Assembly (NCBI RefSeq): GCF_029168945.1
Contig: NC_083603.1
Span: 13,330,001-13,394,000, forward strand
DNA from: Cannabis sativa
Taxonomy: Eukaryota > Streptophyta > Magnoliopsida > Rosales > Cannabaceae
Length of the DNA stretch: 64,000 nucleotides
Direction: 5' to 3'
Under the pieces are notes generated by a model. That model made no database searches, was not told the DNA's origin, and saw only the letters and a program-made list of their open reading frames with translations. The position numbers and the translations under genes are program-made. Position 1 is the stretch's first letter, and each line of letters begins with the position of its first letter. This document shows, piece after piece, positions 1-10,080 of this stretch.

Positions 1-551
1 AACCTCTATAAAACTCGATGTTATTTCTTCCTTTTCTTTTCTGCAATTTTATTGTTGTGTTTTATTTAATTTTTGCTTGGGATTTTTTGGGTATTTTGTT
101 GGTGTTCTTCGTGTTCCTCAGAGACGAACAATGAAGAACAAGGCTCGGTTTTAAGGGGGTTGTTCGAACTGGGTAGAGGGTTATTTCTGGGTTTAATTTT
201 TGGTTTTTCTGGGCTGTTATTGGTGCTGCTGTCTTCGTGTTCTTCAGAGAAGAACATCAAAGACGAAGGCAGCTCTAGGGTTTCTCTGCTAGGGTTTTCA
301 AAGTGGAGGTTGGGCTGTGTGTGTTTGAGTGTTTGAATGCTAAAAAGTGAATATATATGTCTAATGCAATTTAGGGTTTCTAAATAATATAGAAACGACT
401 TGTAGTACATGAAATAGGGGCTGTCGTTTGTGGGGTTTAAAATCAAGGGTCAAACTTGTGCTTGGACTAAGGATTAAAGGTCAGGTTTGACCTTGTATTT
501 GATTTGTTTCTTTTGTTGTGGTGTAGGTTAATTTAGGAATAAATTCCTACA
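1..551 (+). repeat. TE-A 5' LTR (partial, left end outside window)
   Basis: Bases 1-250 align closely with 7462-7711 in the 3' LTR. The right end is ...CCTACA at 551, directly before a tRNA-type primer site. A full LTR should be about 1.19 kb (6826-7461 plus 1-551). It supplies the part of the LTR that TE-B removed from the 3' copy. Confidence 0.85.
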
Positions 552-552
552 G

Positions 553-564
553 TGGTATCAACAA
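553..564 (+). other. TE-A primer-binding site
   Basis: TGGTATCAACAA lies one base after the LTR end. The first eight bases match the usual plant copia/gypsy primer site complementary to initiator tRNA-Met (TGGTATCAGAGC); the remainder diverges. From 565 to 759 is an A-rich untranslated leader with repeated AAGAAAGCAT-type words and no gene. Confidence 0.7.
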
Positions 565-759
565 GGCACAATCTGCATCAAAGATTAATCAAGAAAGCAT
601 AAAGAAAGCATAAAGTAATCATTAAGAAAGCATCAAGAAACACATTCATACCAGCAAGAATTCAAATACACAAAACTAGATTGCAAAGAACAACAACAGG
701 ATTATACTAAACTCATTATCTATATAATTTCTTTGAAATAACTTTATACATATACAATT

Positions 760-1626
760 ATGAGTTCCATGAAGGTTGATATAGATAAGTTTGATGATTC
801 AGGTGATTATCGTATTTGGAGGAAGAAGATTAGGGCTCTATTGGCTCAACACAAACTGTTGAAGGTTCTTAAAGATCTTGTGGAATGGTCAGCTGATACA
901 ACCAAAGATCAGTAAGAAGAGTTGCTGGAAACAGCAACCGGATTGATCATTTTCAACCTCTCTGATGCTATAATCAGATTGGTTGACAAGGAAGATACAC
1001 CTGCTAAGATTTGGAACAAGTTGGAAGAACAATTTCAGAAGAAATCATTGGTCAACAAGATTTACTTGAAGGAGACAATCTTTAGTTTTAAAATGAGTCC
1101 ATCTAAATCTCTAGAACAAAACTTGGATGAGTTTTTGAGATTGCACATTGAGTTAGCAAACTCGGGGGAAAATGAGGCCTTAAGTGATGAGAATCAAGAA
1201 ATTATCATTCTCAATTCACTGTCGGAATCCTACAGGGAGGTTAAGACAGCCATTAAGTATGGGAGAACTGAGATCACTCTTGAAGAAGTAATCTCAGCTT
1301 TGAAATCAAAAGATTTGGAATTGAAAGTTGAAAGACCGGGGCATACTAATGGGGATGTTAACATAAGTAGGGGAAGGCCTAGACAAAAGAAATCATGGCA
1401 AAACAGGGGTAGAAGCACTAGTAGGGGTTCACATAAGGGCATCAATCATCATCACAAAGGGAGGTCAAATTCTAAGGGTCCTAAAGATCCTAATGGGTGC
1501 TATCATTGTGGAAAGTTAGGGAATTTCAAGAGAGAATGCTACTTTTACAAGAGAAGCAATGGGAAACAAAATTCAGATCATCAAGAGGAATCAAACAAGC
1601 AAAATAAGACTAAGAATGACTATTAA
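760..1626 (+). pseudogene. gag: TE-A Gag (broken by an in-frame stop)
   Basis: Capsid/nucleocapsid protein that would package the element RNA. The frame starts at ATG 760 (MSSMKVDIDKFDDSGDY, typical of plant copia Gag N-termini) and runs to 1626, but TAA at 913-915 interrupts it in frame after about 51 codons. The downstream part (from 922) carries the UBN2-like capsid region (LEEQF, then LDEFLRLHIELANSG) and a basic Arg/Lys/Gly tail. A zinc knuckle lies at 1498-1539, reading C-Y-H-C-G-K-L-G-N-F-K-R-E-C. The spacing is that of a CX2CX4HX4C knuckle, but the metal-binding histidine is replaced by asparagine, so zinc binding is probably impaired. Confidence 0.85.
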
Positions 1627-1929
1627 AATGCAAACCTAAGTGATGGTTATGATAGTGGAGATGTCTATGTGGCTGCATCATCTTTTAAAGATGATTGGAT
1701 TATTGATTCGGGTTGTACATTTCACATGACTAACAATAAGTCTTATTTGTTTGATTACAGAGAATCTAGAGGGGACAAAGTAATTATTGGGAATGACCAA
1801 ACATGCAACATTGAAGGTTCAAGTTCTATTAGCTTTAAAATGTTTGATGGCATTATTAGAACTTTAACTAATGTTAGATTTCTATTAGTGTACTTGATGA
1901 TCTTGGTGTTGTTAGCAAAATTGAGGTAG
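1627..1929 (+). pseudogene. pol: TE-A protease segment of Pol
   Basis: Aspartic protease region that would cleave the Gag-Pol polyprotein. The open stretch 1669-1929 contains WIIDSGCTFHMT; the catalytic Asp of the DSG triad is at 1705-1707. It is in the same phase as gag (both phase 1) but separated from it by a stop at 1624-1626. The flap and C-terminal half read on to about 1929, where the frame is lost. The next recognisable residues (integrase zinc region) are in another phase from 1941. The protease is therefore partly preserved but cut off from both neighbours. Confidence 0.75.
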
Positions 1930-1940
1930 GTACAATCAAA

Positions 1941-2797
1941 TTGGCCAAGGGGTCTATGACTATCATCAAAAGACACAAAAATGTTGGTCTATACTACTTG
2001 CAAGGAAGCCCCATAGCTTGCTACCACAACACCAAGGAGCATGTTACAGAAGACACTAAGGCTGTCCTATGGCATAGAAGGTTGGGACACATTAGTGAAA
2101 GAGGGCTACAACTCATGAGTGAACAAAAGCTACTTGGTGAGGATAAGGTGACCAAGGTAGATTTTTGAGAATTTTGTGTACTAGGAAAGCATCATAGACT
2201 TAAATTTCAAACTGACACACACAAATCACAAGGTATCTTAGATTATGTTCATTCAGATTTGTGGGGTCCTGAGAAAACCCTAACTTTTGGGGGTAGTGCC
2301 TATTTCTTATCTATTGTTGATGATTATTCTTGGAAGGTTTGTGTTTATCTGTTAAAGCATAAAAATGAGGCTTTTCAAAAATTTGTACATTGGAAATTAC
2401 TTGTTGAAAACCTAACTAACCGGAAATTTAAAACCCTAAGGACAAATAATGGCCTAGGATTTTGTAATGATGAGTTTACAGGTTACTGTCAAGACAATGG
2501 AATCCAAAGGCACAGGACAGTGAGGAAAACCCCTCAGCAAAATGGTGTTGTTGAGAGAATGAACAGAACCATATTGAACAAAGCAAGGTGCATGCTTTTC
2601 AATGTCGGGTCGCAAATGGATTTTGGGGAGAAGCAGTTGTAACTACTACATACCTAATCAATAGAAGTCCCTCTAGTGCAATTGAAGGTAAAACCGCTGA
2701 AGAAAGGTGGACTGGTAAACCACCTGACTTGTCTAATTTGAAAGTTTACGGGATGTGCAGCTTGTGCACATCAAAGTGTAGGCAAGTTAGAGCCTAG
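1941..2797 (+). pseudogene. pol: TE-A integrase segment of Pol, catalytic Asp lost
   Basis: The pre-integrase zinc region (LWHRRLGHISERGL) is near 2067-2110 and ends at a stop at 2166-2168. The DDE core follows: first Asp in H-S-D-L-W-G-P at 2256-2258, and third residue Glu in QQNGVVERMNRT at 2553-2555. The second catalytic Asp, expected in L-R-T-D-N-G, is Asn (AAT at 2445-2447). A frameshift near 2590-2640 moves the C-terminal part (TTYLINRSPSSAIEGKT) to another phase, ending at 2797. With a missing catalytic residue, a stop and a frameshift, integrase from this copy cannot be functional. Confidence 0.85.
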
Positions 2798-2799
2798 GA

Positions 2800-4232
2800 C
2801 TCTAAAATGTGTGTTTCTGGGTTACCCCGAGGGTGTAAAGGGCTATAGATTGTGGGTAAAAGGGAAAGGAGGTTTCAAAACTCTCATTAGTAGAGATGTG
2901 ATTTTTCAAAAAAATGATTTTCCTTGTAAAAATACTAATGAGCTTGATGCAGGTTCCACAGAAACTAACCCTGCAGGTACATCTATTGGAGTCACTCAAA
3001 CCGGCCCAACTGAAGTGGAGCCGAATCCAGATCAGGTGGAACCAATTCAAATGGAACCTCAAGAAGCACCAAATTAGGTGGAACAAATTCAGGTGGAACG
3101 TGAAGTTCAAGATGAAGAAGACAGGAATCAGGAAGACCTTACAGAATATTAGCTTACAAGAGATAGAGCTAGAAGAGTTCCTAAACCTAACCAGAAGTAC
3201 AGTTACAATGTGTGGGATGAGAGTATTGCCTATGCCTATATGTGCAAACTTAAAGCTGAGATCTATGAGCCTCAATCTTATGAAGAAGCACTTAAAGACA
3301 GAAATTACAAGGCTTGGTTGAAAGCAATGAAGGAGGAAATGTACTCTCATAAAGAATAAGACTTGGAGAGTTGTACTTAGACTCGATGGCAAGAGTGTGG
3401 TATCTTGCAAATGGCTTTTCAAAGTCAAGGAAGGGAGGACCGAGGATGAACCGGTAAGGTTCAAAGCGAGATTGGTGGCAAATGGGTTCACACAGAAAGA
3501 AGGGGTAGACTTTACAGAAATATTCTCAACAGTGGTGAAATATAAGACTATAAGGTTGATGCTCTCACTAGCTACTCAGTTTGACATGGAGATTGACCAA
3601 ATGGATTTGACCACAACTTTTCTACATGGGGACCTAGAAGAAGACATTTATATGGAGCAGCCAAAGGGGTTTGTGGCTAAATACAAGGAAGACCATGTTT
3701 GCAAGCTTGACAAGTCTCTATATGGATTGAAGCAATCCCCGAGACAATGGAACAAACAGTTTGACACTTTTATGACCAAACAGGGGTTCAATAGAAGTTA
3801 TTATGACCACTATTTGTACTTTAAAGGTTCGGAAATTGCTAAAGTCATTTACTTGCTACTTTATGTGGATGATATGCTAATAATTAGCAAGGAGAGGTCA
3901 AATGTCAACAAGGTCAAGGATTTGCTCAAGTCGGAATTTGAAATGAAGGACATAGGTGTGGCTATTAAGATTTTGGGGATCAACATTCTAAGGGACAGAC
4001 GCAAAGGGAAACTCATGCTACATCAAGAAGACTATATCAACAAGATCATAGAAAAGTTTTCTATGAAAGATTCAAAGGCTGTTTCACTGCCGATTTCCAA
4101 CCAATACCTTATGTCTAAATCTATGTGCCCGAAGACCAAGTTAGAGCAAGAAGAGATGGCTAATGTTCCCTACTCTAATGCAGTAGGGTCCATAATGTAC
4201 TTGATGGTTAGTACTAGACCTGACCTTACTTA
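2800..4232 (+). pseudogene. pol: TE-A reverse transcriptase segment of Pol, cut by a solo LTR
   Basis: The integrase-RT linker (CVFLGYPEGVKGYRLW) begins near 2808, and a Pro/Glu/Asn-rich spacer follows to about 3300. RT itself is open from 3397: KARLVANGFTQKEGVDF, then MDLTTTFLHGDLEEDIYMEQP (V-K of the usual MDVKTAFL is changed to L-T), SLYGLKQSPRQW, and the catalytic YVDD at 3862-3873. Two or more phase changes lie between 3077 and 3397. The coding sequence is interrupted at 4232 in the conserved TRPDLTY segment by insertion of a solo LTR; reading continues after 6140. RT motifs are intact, but the gene is not. Confidence 0.88.
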
Positions 4233-6139
4233 TGTTGGAAATTATTTTACCAGGATCTTAGATCTACTCACAAGTATGTTGATTAACACCCTAAATATGA
4301 ACTTCTAAAACGATTATAAAATAAACACATATAAAGTATGAGAAACCTTACATTGGGTGCAGCGTAATATTATGTCTCCTTCCGTTCAGATCTCTAACCC
4401 TTGTATCCTTTCTGTCGTAGAGTATTATCAAGATCTGAACCTGGATCTCTTTCTCTCCTTTCTTTAGTGCTGAAACTCCTTCTTGTTGAATGTCTTTCTT
4501 CACGATCTTCCTCACTATGATTGAGGTATCATTTGCTGTGTGTGGGCACTACTCTAACACTAAGAGGTTCGAAATTATTCAAGGAAGAAGAAGAGTATGA
4601 AGGTGGCGGCTAGGGTTTAGAAAGAGATGGCCCAGGTTTTTCTCTGAAGGAAACCAGAAGTAAAAGTGTTAATTTCCTGAAGCCTTCACTATCTATTTAT
4701 AGCATTCCACATAGGGTTAGGTTTGAATTATTTGGCATTAAAAAAATAAAAATATGAGATGATAAAGCCTATAAAAGTGGCCGGCCATGGCTATGTGGAT
4801 TTGGGCCTCACTTTTTGCAATTTTGCAGTTTTATCATTTCTGCATCTGATTTTCTCAAAAACACCAATTTTCAAATTCAACCATTTAAATGCCAATTCTA
4901 ACTATTTAATAACTATAAATAATTATTAAATAATATTGTCATTTATCATATTTATTAATTGAACCATACAAAGTATCATAATTAACAAATATGCCCGAAA
5001 AACTCTTTCTTTACAATTTCGCCCTTACTTAGTGAAAAATTCACAAATAGACATAGTCTAATTTGAGAATTATAATTGATTAATCAAAACCAATTAAATG
5101 AGTCTCACAAGTAATATTATCTCAACTAGTGGGGGGACAATGGGTCTATATAACCGAGCTTCCAATAAGCAGATCAAGAATTTATAACCTAAATTCACTG
5201 ACTTATTAGTTCTTCGTTGAATCCACGCATAGAACTTAGAATTGCACTCTCAGTATATAGAGCGCTCTATATGTTCCACCATATAGACACGTCATTAGTT
5301 ATCCATTGTTATAATCCTAATTTGATCAATGATCCTCTATATGAATGATCTACACTGTAAAGGGATTAGATTACCGTAACACCCTACAATGTATTTTATC
5401 CCTAAAACACTTAACCCCGTATAAATGATATTTCAGCTATGTGAAATGAGTACTCCACCATTTATTTTCGTTTGGTCAAGCTCGAAGGAGATCATCCTTT
5501 ACTTACTATTCGCCAGATAGAAGCTGTAGATTCCATATTTATGTTAGCGCTCCCACTCAATTGCACTACCGTGCTCCCAAAATGTACGTATCACCCTGAC
5601 CCAAAAGTAGGCTTAACTAACAAATCAAAGAACACGAATAACACTCTTGAGATTGAGCCTAATCATTTCAGGATTTAGATCATTTGATCTAGGATCAACT
5701 AGGCGATATTGACTTGAATAGATATAACGGTAAGTTTAATAAATCTATGTCAAAGTTCAATATCGGTCCCTTCTGATGCATACTCCATGCACCCAACCTG
5801 AGCTTTACTTTAACCAATGCTCTGGAAAGAACATAGCATTTCTCCAAATGCAAGTAAACTCTGTTGTAGATTATCATATCAGTAAAACCCTGTGTCTGAT
5901 AAATCTAGGAATCTTTATTCACATAGTCATGTTTACTTTCCAATGTGTTGACAACACAATAAACAGGATCAAGTATGTGAAAAGGGTTTCAGATGAATTT
6001 ATAAGTCAAATAGACAAGCAATTAATAAGATGAACCAAAACATACACAAATGAATGAAAAATACTTCTGTTTCTTTATTGATGTTGAATAAAATGGATTA
6101 CATTGAAATGGAGTTTTATTTAGGGAACAAAACCCAACA
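4233..6139 (-). mobile_element. Solo LTR of the TE-D copia family inside TE-A RT
   Basis: A 1,907-bp block with ends TGTTGG...CCAACA. It is collinear with the TE-D LTRs at 34925-36817 and 62472 onward, including the internal words around a TATA-like box (4691-4703, minus strand). No internal region accompanies it, so it is best read as the product of LTR-LTR recombination. Flanking 5-mers are ACTTA (4228-4232) and GCTTA (6140-6144), an imperfect target duplication with one mismatch. Short open frames inside (for example 5472-5678) recur in the other LTR copies and show no protein features. Confidence 0.9.
4691..4703 (-). promoter_or_regulatory. TATA-like box of the solo LTR
   Basis: The minus strand reads GCTATAAATAGAT. 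The same word is in the TE-D LTR near 35388 and near 62930, an expected place for the retrotransposon core promoter. Inferred from sequence only. Confidence 0.5.
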
Positions 6140-6736
6140 GCTTATGCAATCAGTGTGCTAAGCAGGTTCATGTTTAGTTTTGGGAAATAACATTGGAAAG
6201 CCATGAAATGGCTTAGGTACATCTAAGTTGGGATTGGTCCATCAGGGTCACCAAACACATCAGAACATTGAAGGGTTTACAGATGCAGATTATGTGGGGG
6301 ACAGGGACACTAAAAGATCTACTTCGACCTACTTTTTCTTAACAGGGGAAATTGTACTAGTTGGAAAGTACAATTACAGCCAGTAGTGGCTTTGTCCACT
6401 ACTGAATCTGAATATATAGCTACTACAGAAGCTATTAAAGAGGCCTTATGGTTAAAAGGACTTATGGAGGAGCTGAAGTTAATGAAAAAGGCTCCTAGAA
6501 TCTACTCCGATAGTCAGAGCAGCATCTATTTGTGCAAAAACTCGGTTTTTCATGATAGGACAAAACACATTGAGATAAAATATCACTTTATCAGGGATAA
6601 AGTTTCACAAGGACAGATCGGGATAGACAAAGTGCCTACTGAAGTGAATCCATCAGACATAGGCACAAAGGTGGTGTCCCTCAATAAGTTTAAGCTTTGC
6701 TTAAGCTTATTGTGGATTGACACAGGTTGGTAAAAT
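6140..6736 (+). pseudogene. pol: TE-A RT C-terminus and RNase H
   Basis: Continuation of TE-A Pol after the solo LTR. Pieces of the connection region can be read near 6270-6340 (GFTDADYVGDRDTKRST). RNase H is open from 6386 to 6733 (MALSTTESEYIATTEAIKEA, then YSDSQSSIYL and KHIEIKYHFIRD). Phase changes and a stop between 6140 and 6386 separate the pieces. The RNase H Asp/Glu residues (ADY, TESEY, SDSQS) remain recognisable. The frame ends in TAA at 6731-6733, just upstream of the polypurine tract, as expected for the Pol C-terminus of a copia element. Confidence 0.82.
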
Positions 6737-6808
6737 CCTTAATGGGTTCGAGCTAAGACCCTCAGTTACACTCAAACGACAACAAAGATATCCGTGTACA
6801 GTTCATAT

Positions 6809-6825
6809 GGGGTTTAGGTGGAAAT
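6809..6825 (+). other. TE-A polypurine tract
   Basis: The purine-rich stretch GGGGTTTAGGTGGAAAT immediately precedes the 3' LTR start (TGTTGAATTAAAC). Position and composition match the plus-strand DNA primer of copia elements. Confidence 0.75.
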
Positions 6826-7711
6826 TGTTGAATTAAACCCCATATTACCTATACACTGTAAAAACTAGATTATTACATAGAGATTTACAAGGCAGTAAAA
6901 TAATCCCAAGGTGGCCTTTGGCCTCTATTAACCTAGACAAAAGCAATTAAGTTAGTGACAAAGTTGATTAACACTTTGTAACTAACTCTCCTCTCTTTGA
7001 GCTATAATCCAACATATATAAAAACCAGCAGGAACAACAATTAAGTAAGAGGCAGAGAAACAAAAACTCAGAGTAGTACTATAGAAACAGAAACAGAAAA
7101 TTAGAGGCATAACAATATACAACAAAATCAGATCCTTTTCACAGAGAAGAAATAAACTATTTTTTGGGGGAGTTTTTTGGAGGAGGCTTACAATGGAGTA
7201 TGCTTTGGAACCCAAGGTGTGGTTCAGATATCCAAGATCTCAGGAAGATTGCTCATGCAACAAAGAAGAAATACACAACAGTTAGTACAAAATCTGAGAG
7301 AAACAGAGAGAATAGAGTGGAAGAAAATACTGTAAACATATTCGGATTACCAAACAATACCTATGTGTTTTGGAATCCCACCTTTTGTAATCATCTAATC
7401 ATTGAAGATCCATAGTAAACGAGGCAAGCTCGAAGAGGACGTACCCAGCACGATTTTAGGGAACCTCTATAAAACCCGGTGTTATTTCTTCCTTTTCTTT
7501 TTTGCACTTTTATTGCTCTGTGTTTTATTTAATTTCTGCTTGGAATTTTTTGGGTATTTTGTTGGTGTTCTTCAGAGAAGAACAACGAAGAACAAGGCTC
7601 GGTATTAAGGGGGTTGTTCCAACTGGGCAGAGGGTGATTTCTGGGTTTAATTTTCGGTTTTTTTTTGGGCTGTTATTGGTGCTGCTGTCTTCGTGTTCTT
7701 CAGAGAAGAAC
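6826..7711 (+). repeat. TE-A 3' LTR, truncated by TE-B
   Basis: It starts TGTTGAATTAAACCCC after the purine tract. From 7462 it matches the window's first 250 bases. It is cut at 7711, where TE-B starts; the 5' LTR copy (up to 551) shows about 300 bp that should follow but do not appear after TE-B at 17050. Confidence 0.88.
7014..7024 (+). promoter_or_regulatory. TATA-like box in TE-A LTR
   Basis: ATATATAAAAA lies about 190 bp into the LTR and ahead of a purine-rich transcribed-looking stretch. It is the likely core promoter, by position and composition only. Confidence 0.45.
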
Positions 7712-9788
7712 TGTAATGACCGCTCTAGTATATGGATTAGTAAAGGCAATTAGCACTAATTTTTATTATTTTACTATTATTTGTGAATTAATTTATTTGT
7801 GAACCCCAATATTTAGAAATAAATATTAGAGTTATAATTTCTCAATTCCGGAGATTTTATTAAACTCTAGGGGTATTATCTAGCTTATATGTGTAATATG
7901 TTATTTTTGTAATTTTTGCTTGGCGACAACGGAAAATGCGATGGATGGCTAGATTGATCACATGGGTAAGTTTAGAACCTTATTTCATAGGGGGAAATAT
8001 TTTAGAGAAAATAAATTATCGGGATTGAGCGGGGTTATGGAAATTGACCATTTTACCCCTAGTTTTAGAAATACCCTAAGTTTGAGTCAAAGGGCAATTT
8101 GGACATTTTATTTAAGTTACGGATAGGTGGCTTTGTGGTTAGTTGACACCTAGCAAACTTTATTCAGCAAGGAAAAAGGATTTTCCCAACCTTAATTCAT
8201 TTTGAGAAAATAGGAAAAACTTAGAAATTCATCTCACCATTTTCTCTCTCTCTCTCTTGCTTTCGGCTGGGGTTAATCAAAGGCAAAATCAGAGTTTTGC
8301 TTTCATTTCTTTGGATTTTCAGCAAGGTTTCAAGGGGGAAACTCAATCTAAGGTAAGCCCTAGTGGTTCCTTCTCTTCTTTTTCAAGTTTTGAAGTAGTT
8401 AAAATAGTGAAATGGTGTTTTAGGAGCTGTTAGAGTTTGATGATGATTTGGTTCGAATTCTAGGGTTAGGTTGAGTAGAATTTAGGCCATAGCAGCTGGT
8501 TTTGATTGGTGTTAATGATTTTATGCAATTTTAAGTTTTGAATGCAAAGTTTTGTTCATTAATGGCAAATCAATTTTGGATGGTTTGTTCTGCGAAATAC
8601 TGGCTGGGTTTTATTGTTTATGCTTTGAATAGGAGCTCTGGAAGGTTTCATGGAAATTGGTGGAAGATTGAGCAACAAATGAAAAGTTTGGGGAATACTG
8701 GTGCAAACCGGCTAGCCGGTTTGCAGTGCCACAAAAACCGGCTAGCCGGTTTTGGCAGGGTACCCCGGGCCTTTCATTTTCTCAATTTTTGCCATTTCGA
8801 TGCCTCGGTTGGGTGTTTCCCCATTTCCAGAGTTAGAATAACCCCTTTAGAGTATAGCAGAACCTAGGGTTTTGGTTTTGAGTTCCCCGGGATTAGGGTT
8901 TTAATCATGTGACTTACCCGATTTCAAAATGTGATTAGGGCATCCATCTAGCACGAGAATTCCGTTCAGGTCGGCCAACACACTTGAATTCGGAAAACAG
9001 GTAAGAACTGTGTATAATGTATGATGTGATTATCTGAATGTATGTATGTGTTAATATGTATACATGCTCATTTGTTGTGGTTCTTACACTACCAACACTT
9101 GTATGGTTGAGGTACAAAGTGCATTGGTAAGGTGTAGGATGTTTGGAAGTACATCACAGTGTTACCAGCACTTGTACGGGAAGGTACAAGGTGTCTGTGG
9201 TACAACACTAGATAGTACTCAAGGTGCGGTCATACCTTACCTACACTAATACGAAGGTATACTGAGTGCATGTGGTACATGGTACATGGTCGTATCCTAG
9301 TTAGAACGTTCATACTCATCTGTTAAGCTCTGTAAATAGGTGTATGGGCGCCTATTTACAGGTCGGAAATTATATGATATGTTATATGCATTTCTTACTG
9401 AGTCTGTTGACTCACAGTTTCTGCTTCCATGTGTAGGTAAAGGAAAGGTGAAGGCTGAACAAGAGTGAACCTGAGCTCGGGTGAGATTGTACATGTCAAG
9501 CAGCGCGACCTGGAGTGTTCGGTCTCGGGACATCTGGGAGTTGTATTTTGAAAGTCGCTGTGCGACCTGTAAATCTGTATATTTTGGAATGTATGCTTGA
9601 AAAGTAAAGTTTGTAAAGTTTTAAAAATTGGGATCCCGGCACTTGTAAATATTTTATTAAATTACAAAGTTTAGTATTTAATGCAAAAGTTTTAATTTGA
9701 CACGTTTTTTGAGAAATTTCTTTGATTAGCAAAGATTGCACAATTATTGAAAAAGCACTGTAGCGTGCCTTAGCATTAGGGCGTTACA
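7712..9788 (+). repeat. TE-B 5' LTR
   Basis: 2,077 bp, starting TGTAATGACC and ending GGGCGTTACA (inverted TGTAA/TTACA tips). It matches 14722-16795 with roughly a dozen scattered differences plus one cluster near 9396-9430. It includes a CT microsatellite near 8240-8260 and two CCGGCTAGCCGG palindromes near 8703-8753. Small open frames inside (such as 8538-8867) repeat in the other LTR and are not genes. Confidence 0.93.
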
Positions 9789-9792
9789 ATTT

Positions 9793-9804
9793 TGGTATCA
9801 GAGC
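9793..9804 (+). other. TE-B primer-binding site
   Basis: TGGTATCAGAGC lies four bases after the LTR end and is the standard plant site complementary to the 3' end of initiator tRNA-Met. It is followed by an untranslated leader to about 10080 containing an A-run at 9966-9976. Confidence 0.9.
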
Positions 9805-10080
9805 CGCCAGGTTTGTCTACCGAAGCTTGCTATGACATGTACAATCTTCATCAGAGAAAGCTCGGTTCACGGTTCAGTAAGCCTGTACTTGTTTAGTATT
9901 TTAAATAAATATGAATGTGAAAGCATGTTAGGAAGCATATTAGATTTAAATTAAATATATTTCTTAAAAAAAAAAAGAACAAAAAAAGTGTGTTGCCTTT
10001 AAGACTTTAAAGAGCGGTGTTAAGTTTTGATCGCTGTCTAACCTGCCTGGCTTATGGATTCGCAGGCTAAGTCCTATTAA

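Larger units (their letters stand above)
1..7711 (+). mobile_element. TE-A: Ty1/copia LTR retrotransposon (Tork/TNT1-like), truncated and decayed
   Basis: Plus-strand element. The 5' LTR (1-551) matches the sequence from 7462 onward in the 3' LTR (6826-7711), and Pol domains lie in copia order (protease, integrase, RT, RNase H). The window starts inside the 5' LTR; comparison with the 3' copy says about 636 bp are missing on the left. The 3' LTR stops where TE-B begins, and its remaining third is not found at the other end of TE-B. A foreign solo LTR interrupts RT. Several frameshifts and in-frame stops make the copy non-autonomous. The lineage is inferred from the RT motif series and IN/RT linker wording recalled from TNT1-like proteins; no search was run. 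Confidence 0.9.

Noticed and set aside
5472..5678. Repeated ~70-residue open frame starting MVKLEGDHPLLTIRQIE, also near 36159-36398 and 63708-63947
   Set aside because: It lies inside the TE-D-family LTR in the orientation opposite to the element, exists only because the LTR is repeated, and its C-terminus differs by frameshift between copies. No domain or start context supports a gene.
7502..7753. Open frame continuing across the TE-A LTR / TE-B boundary
   Set aside because: A chance fusion of two repeats at an insertion junction, with no coding features on either side.
8538..8867. Open frame of 109 residues in the TE-B LTR (also 15588-15875)
   Set aside because: It spans the LTR palindromes, is non-coding in the TE-F relatives, and has no protein features.
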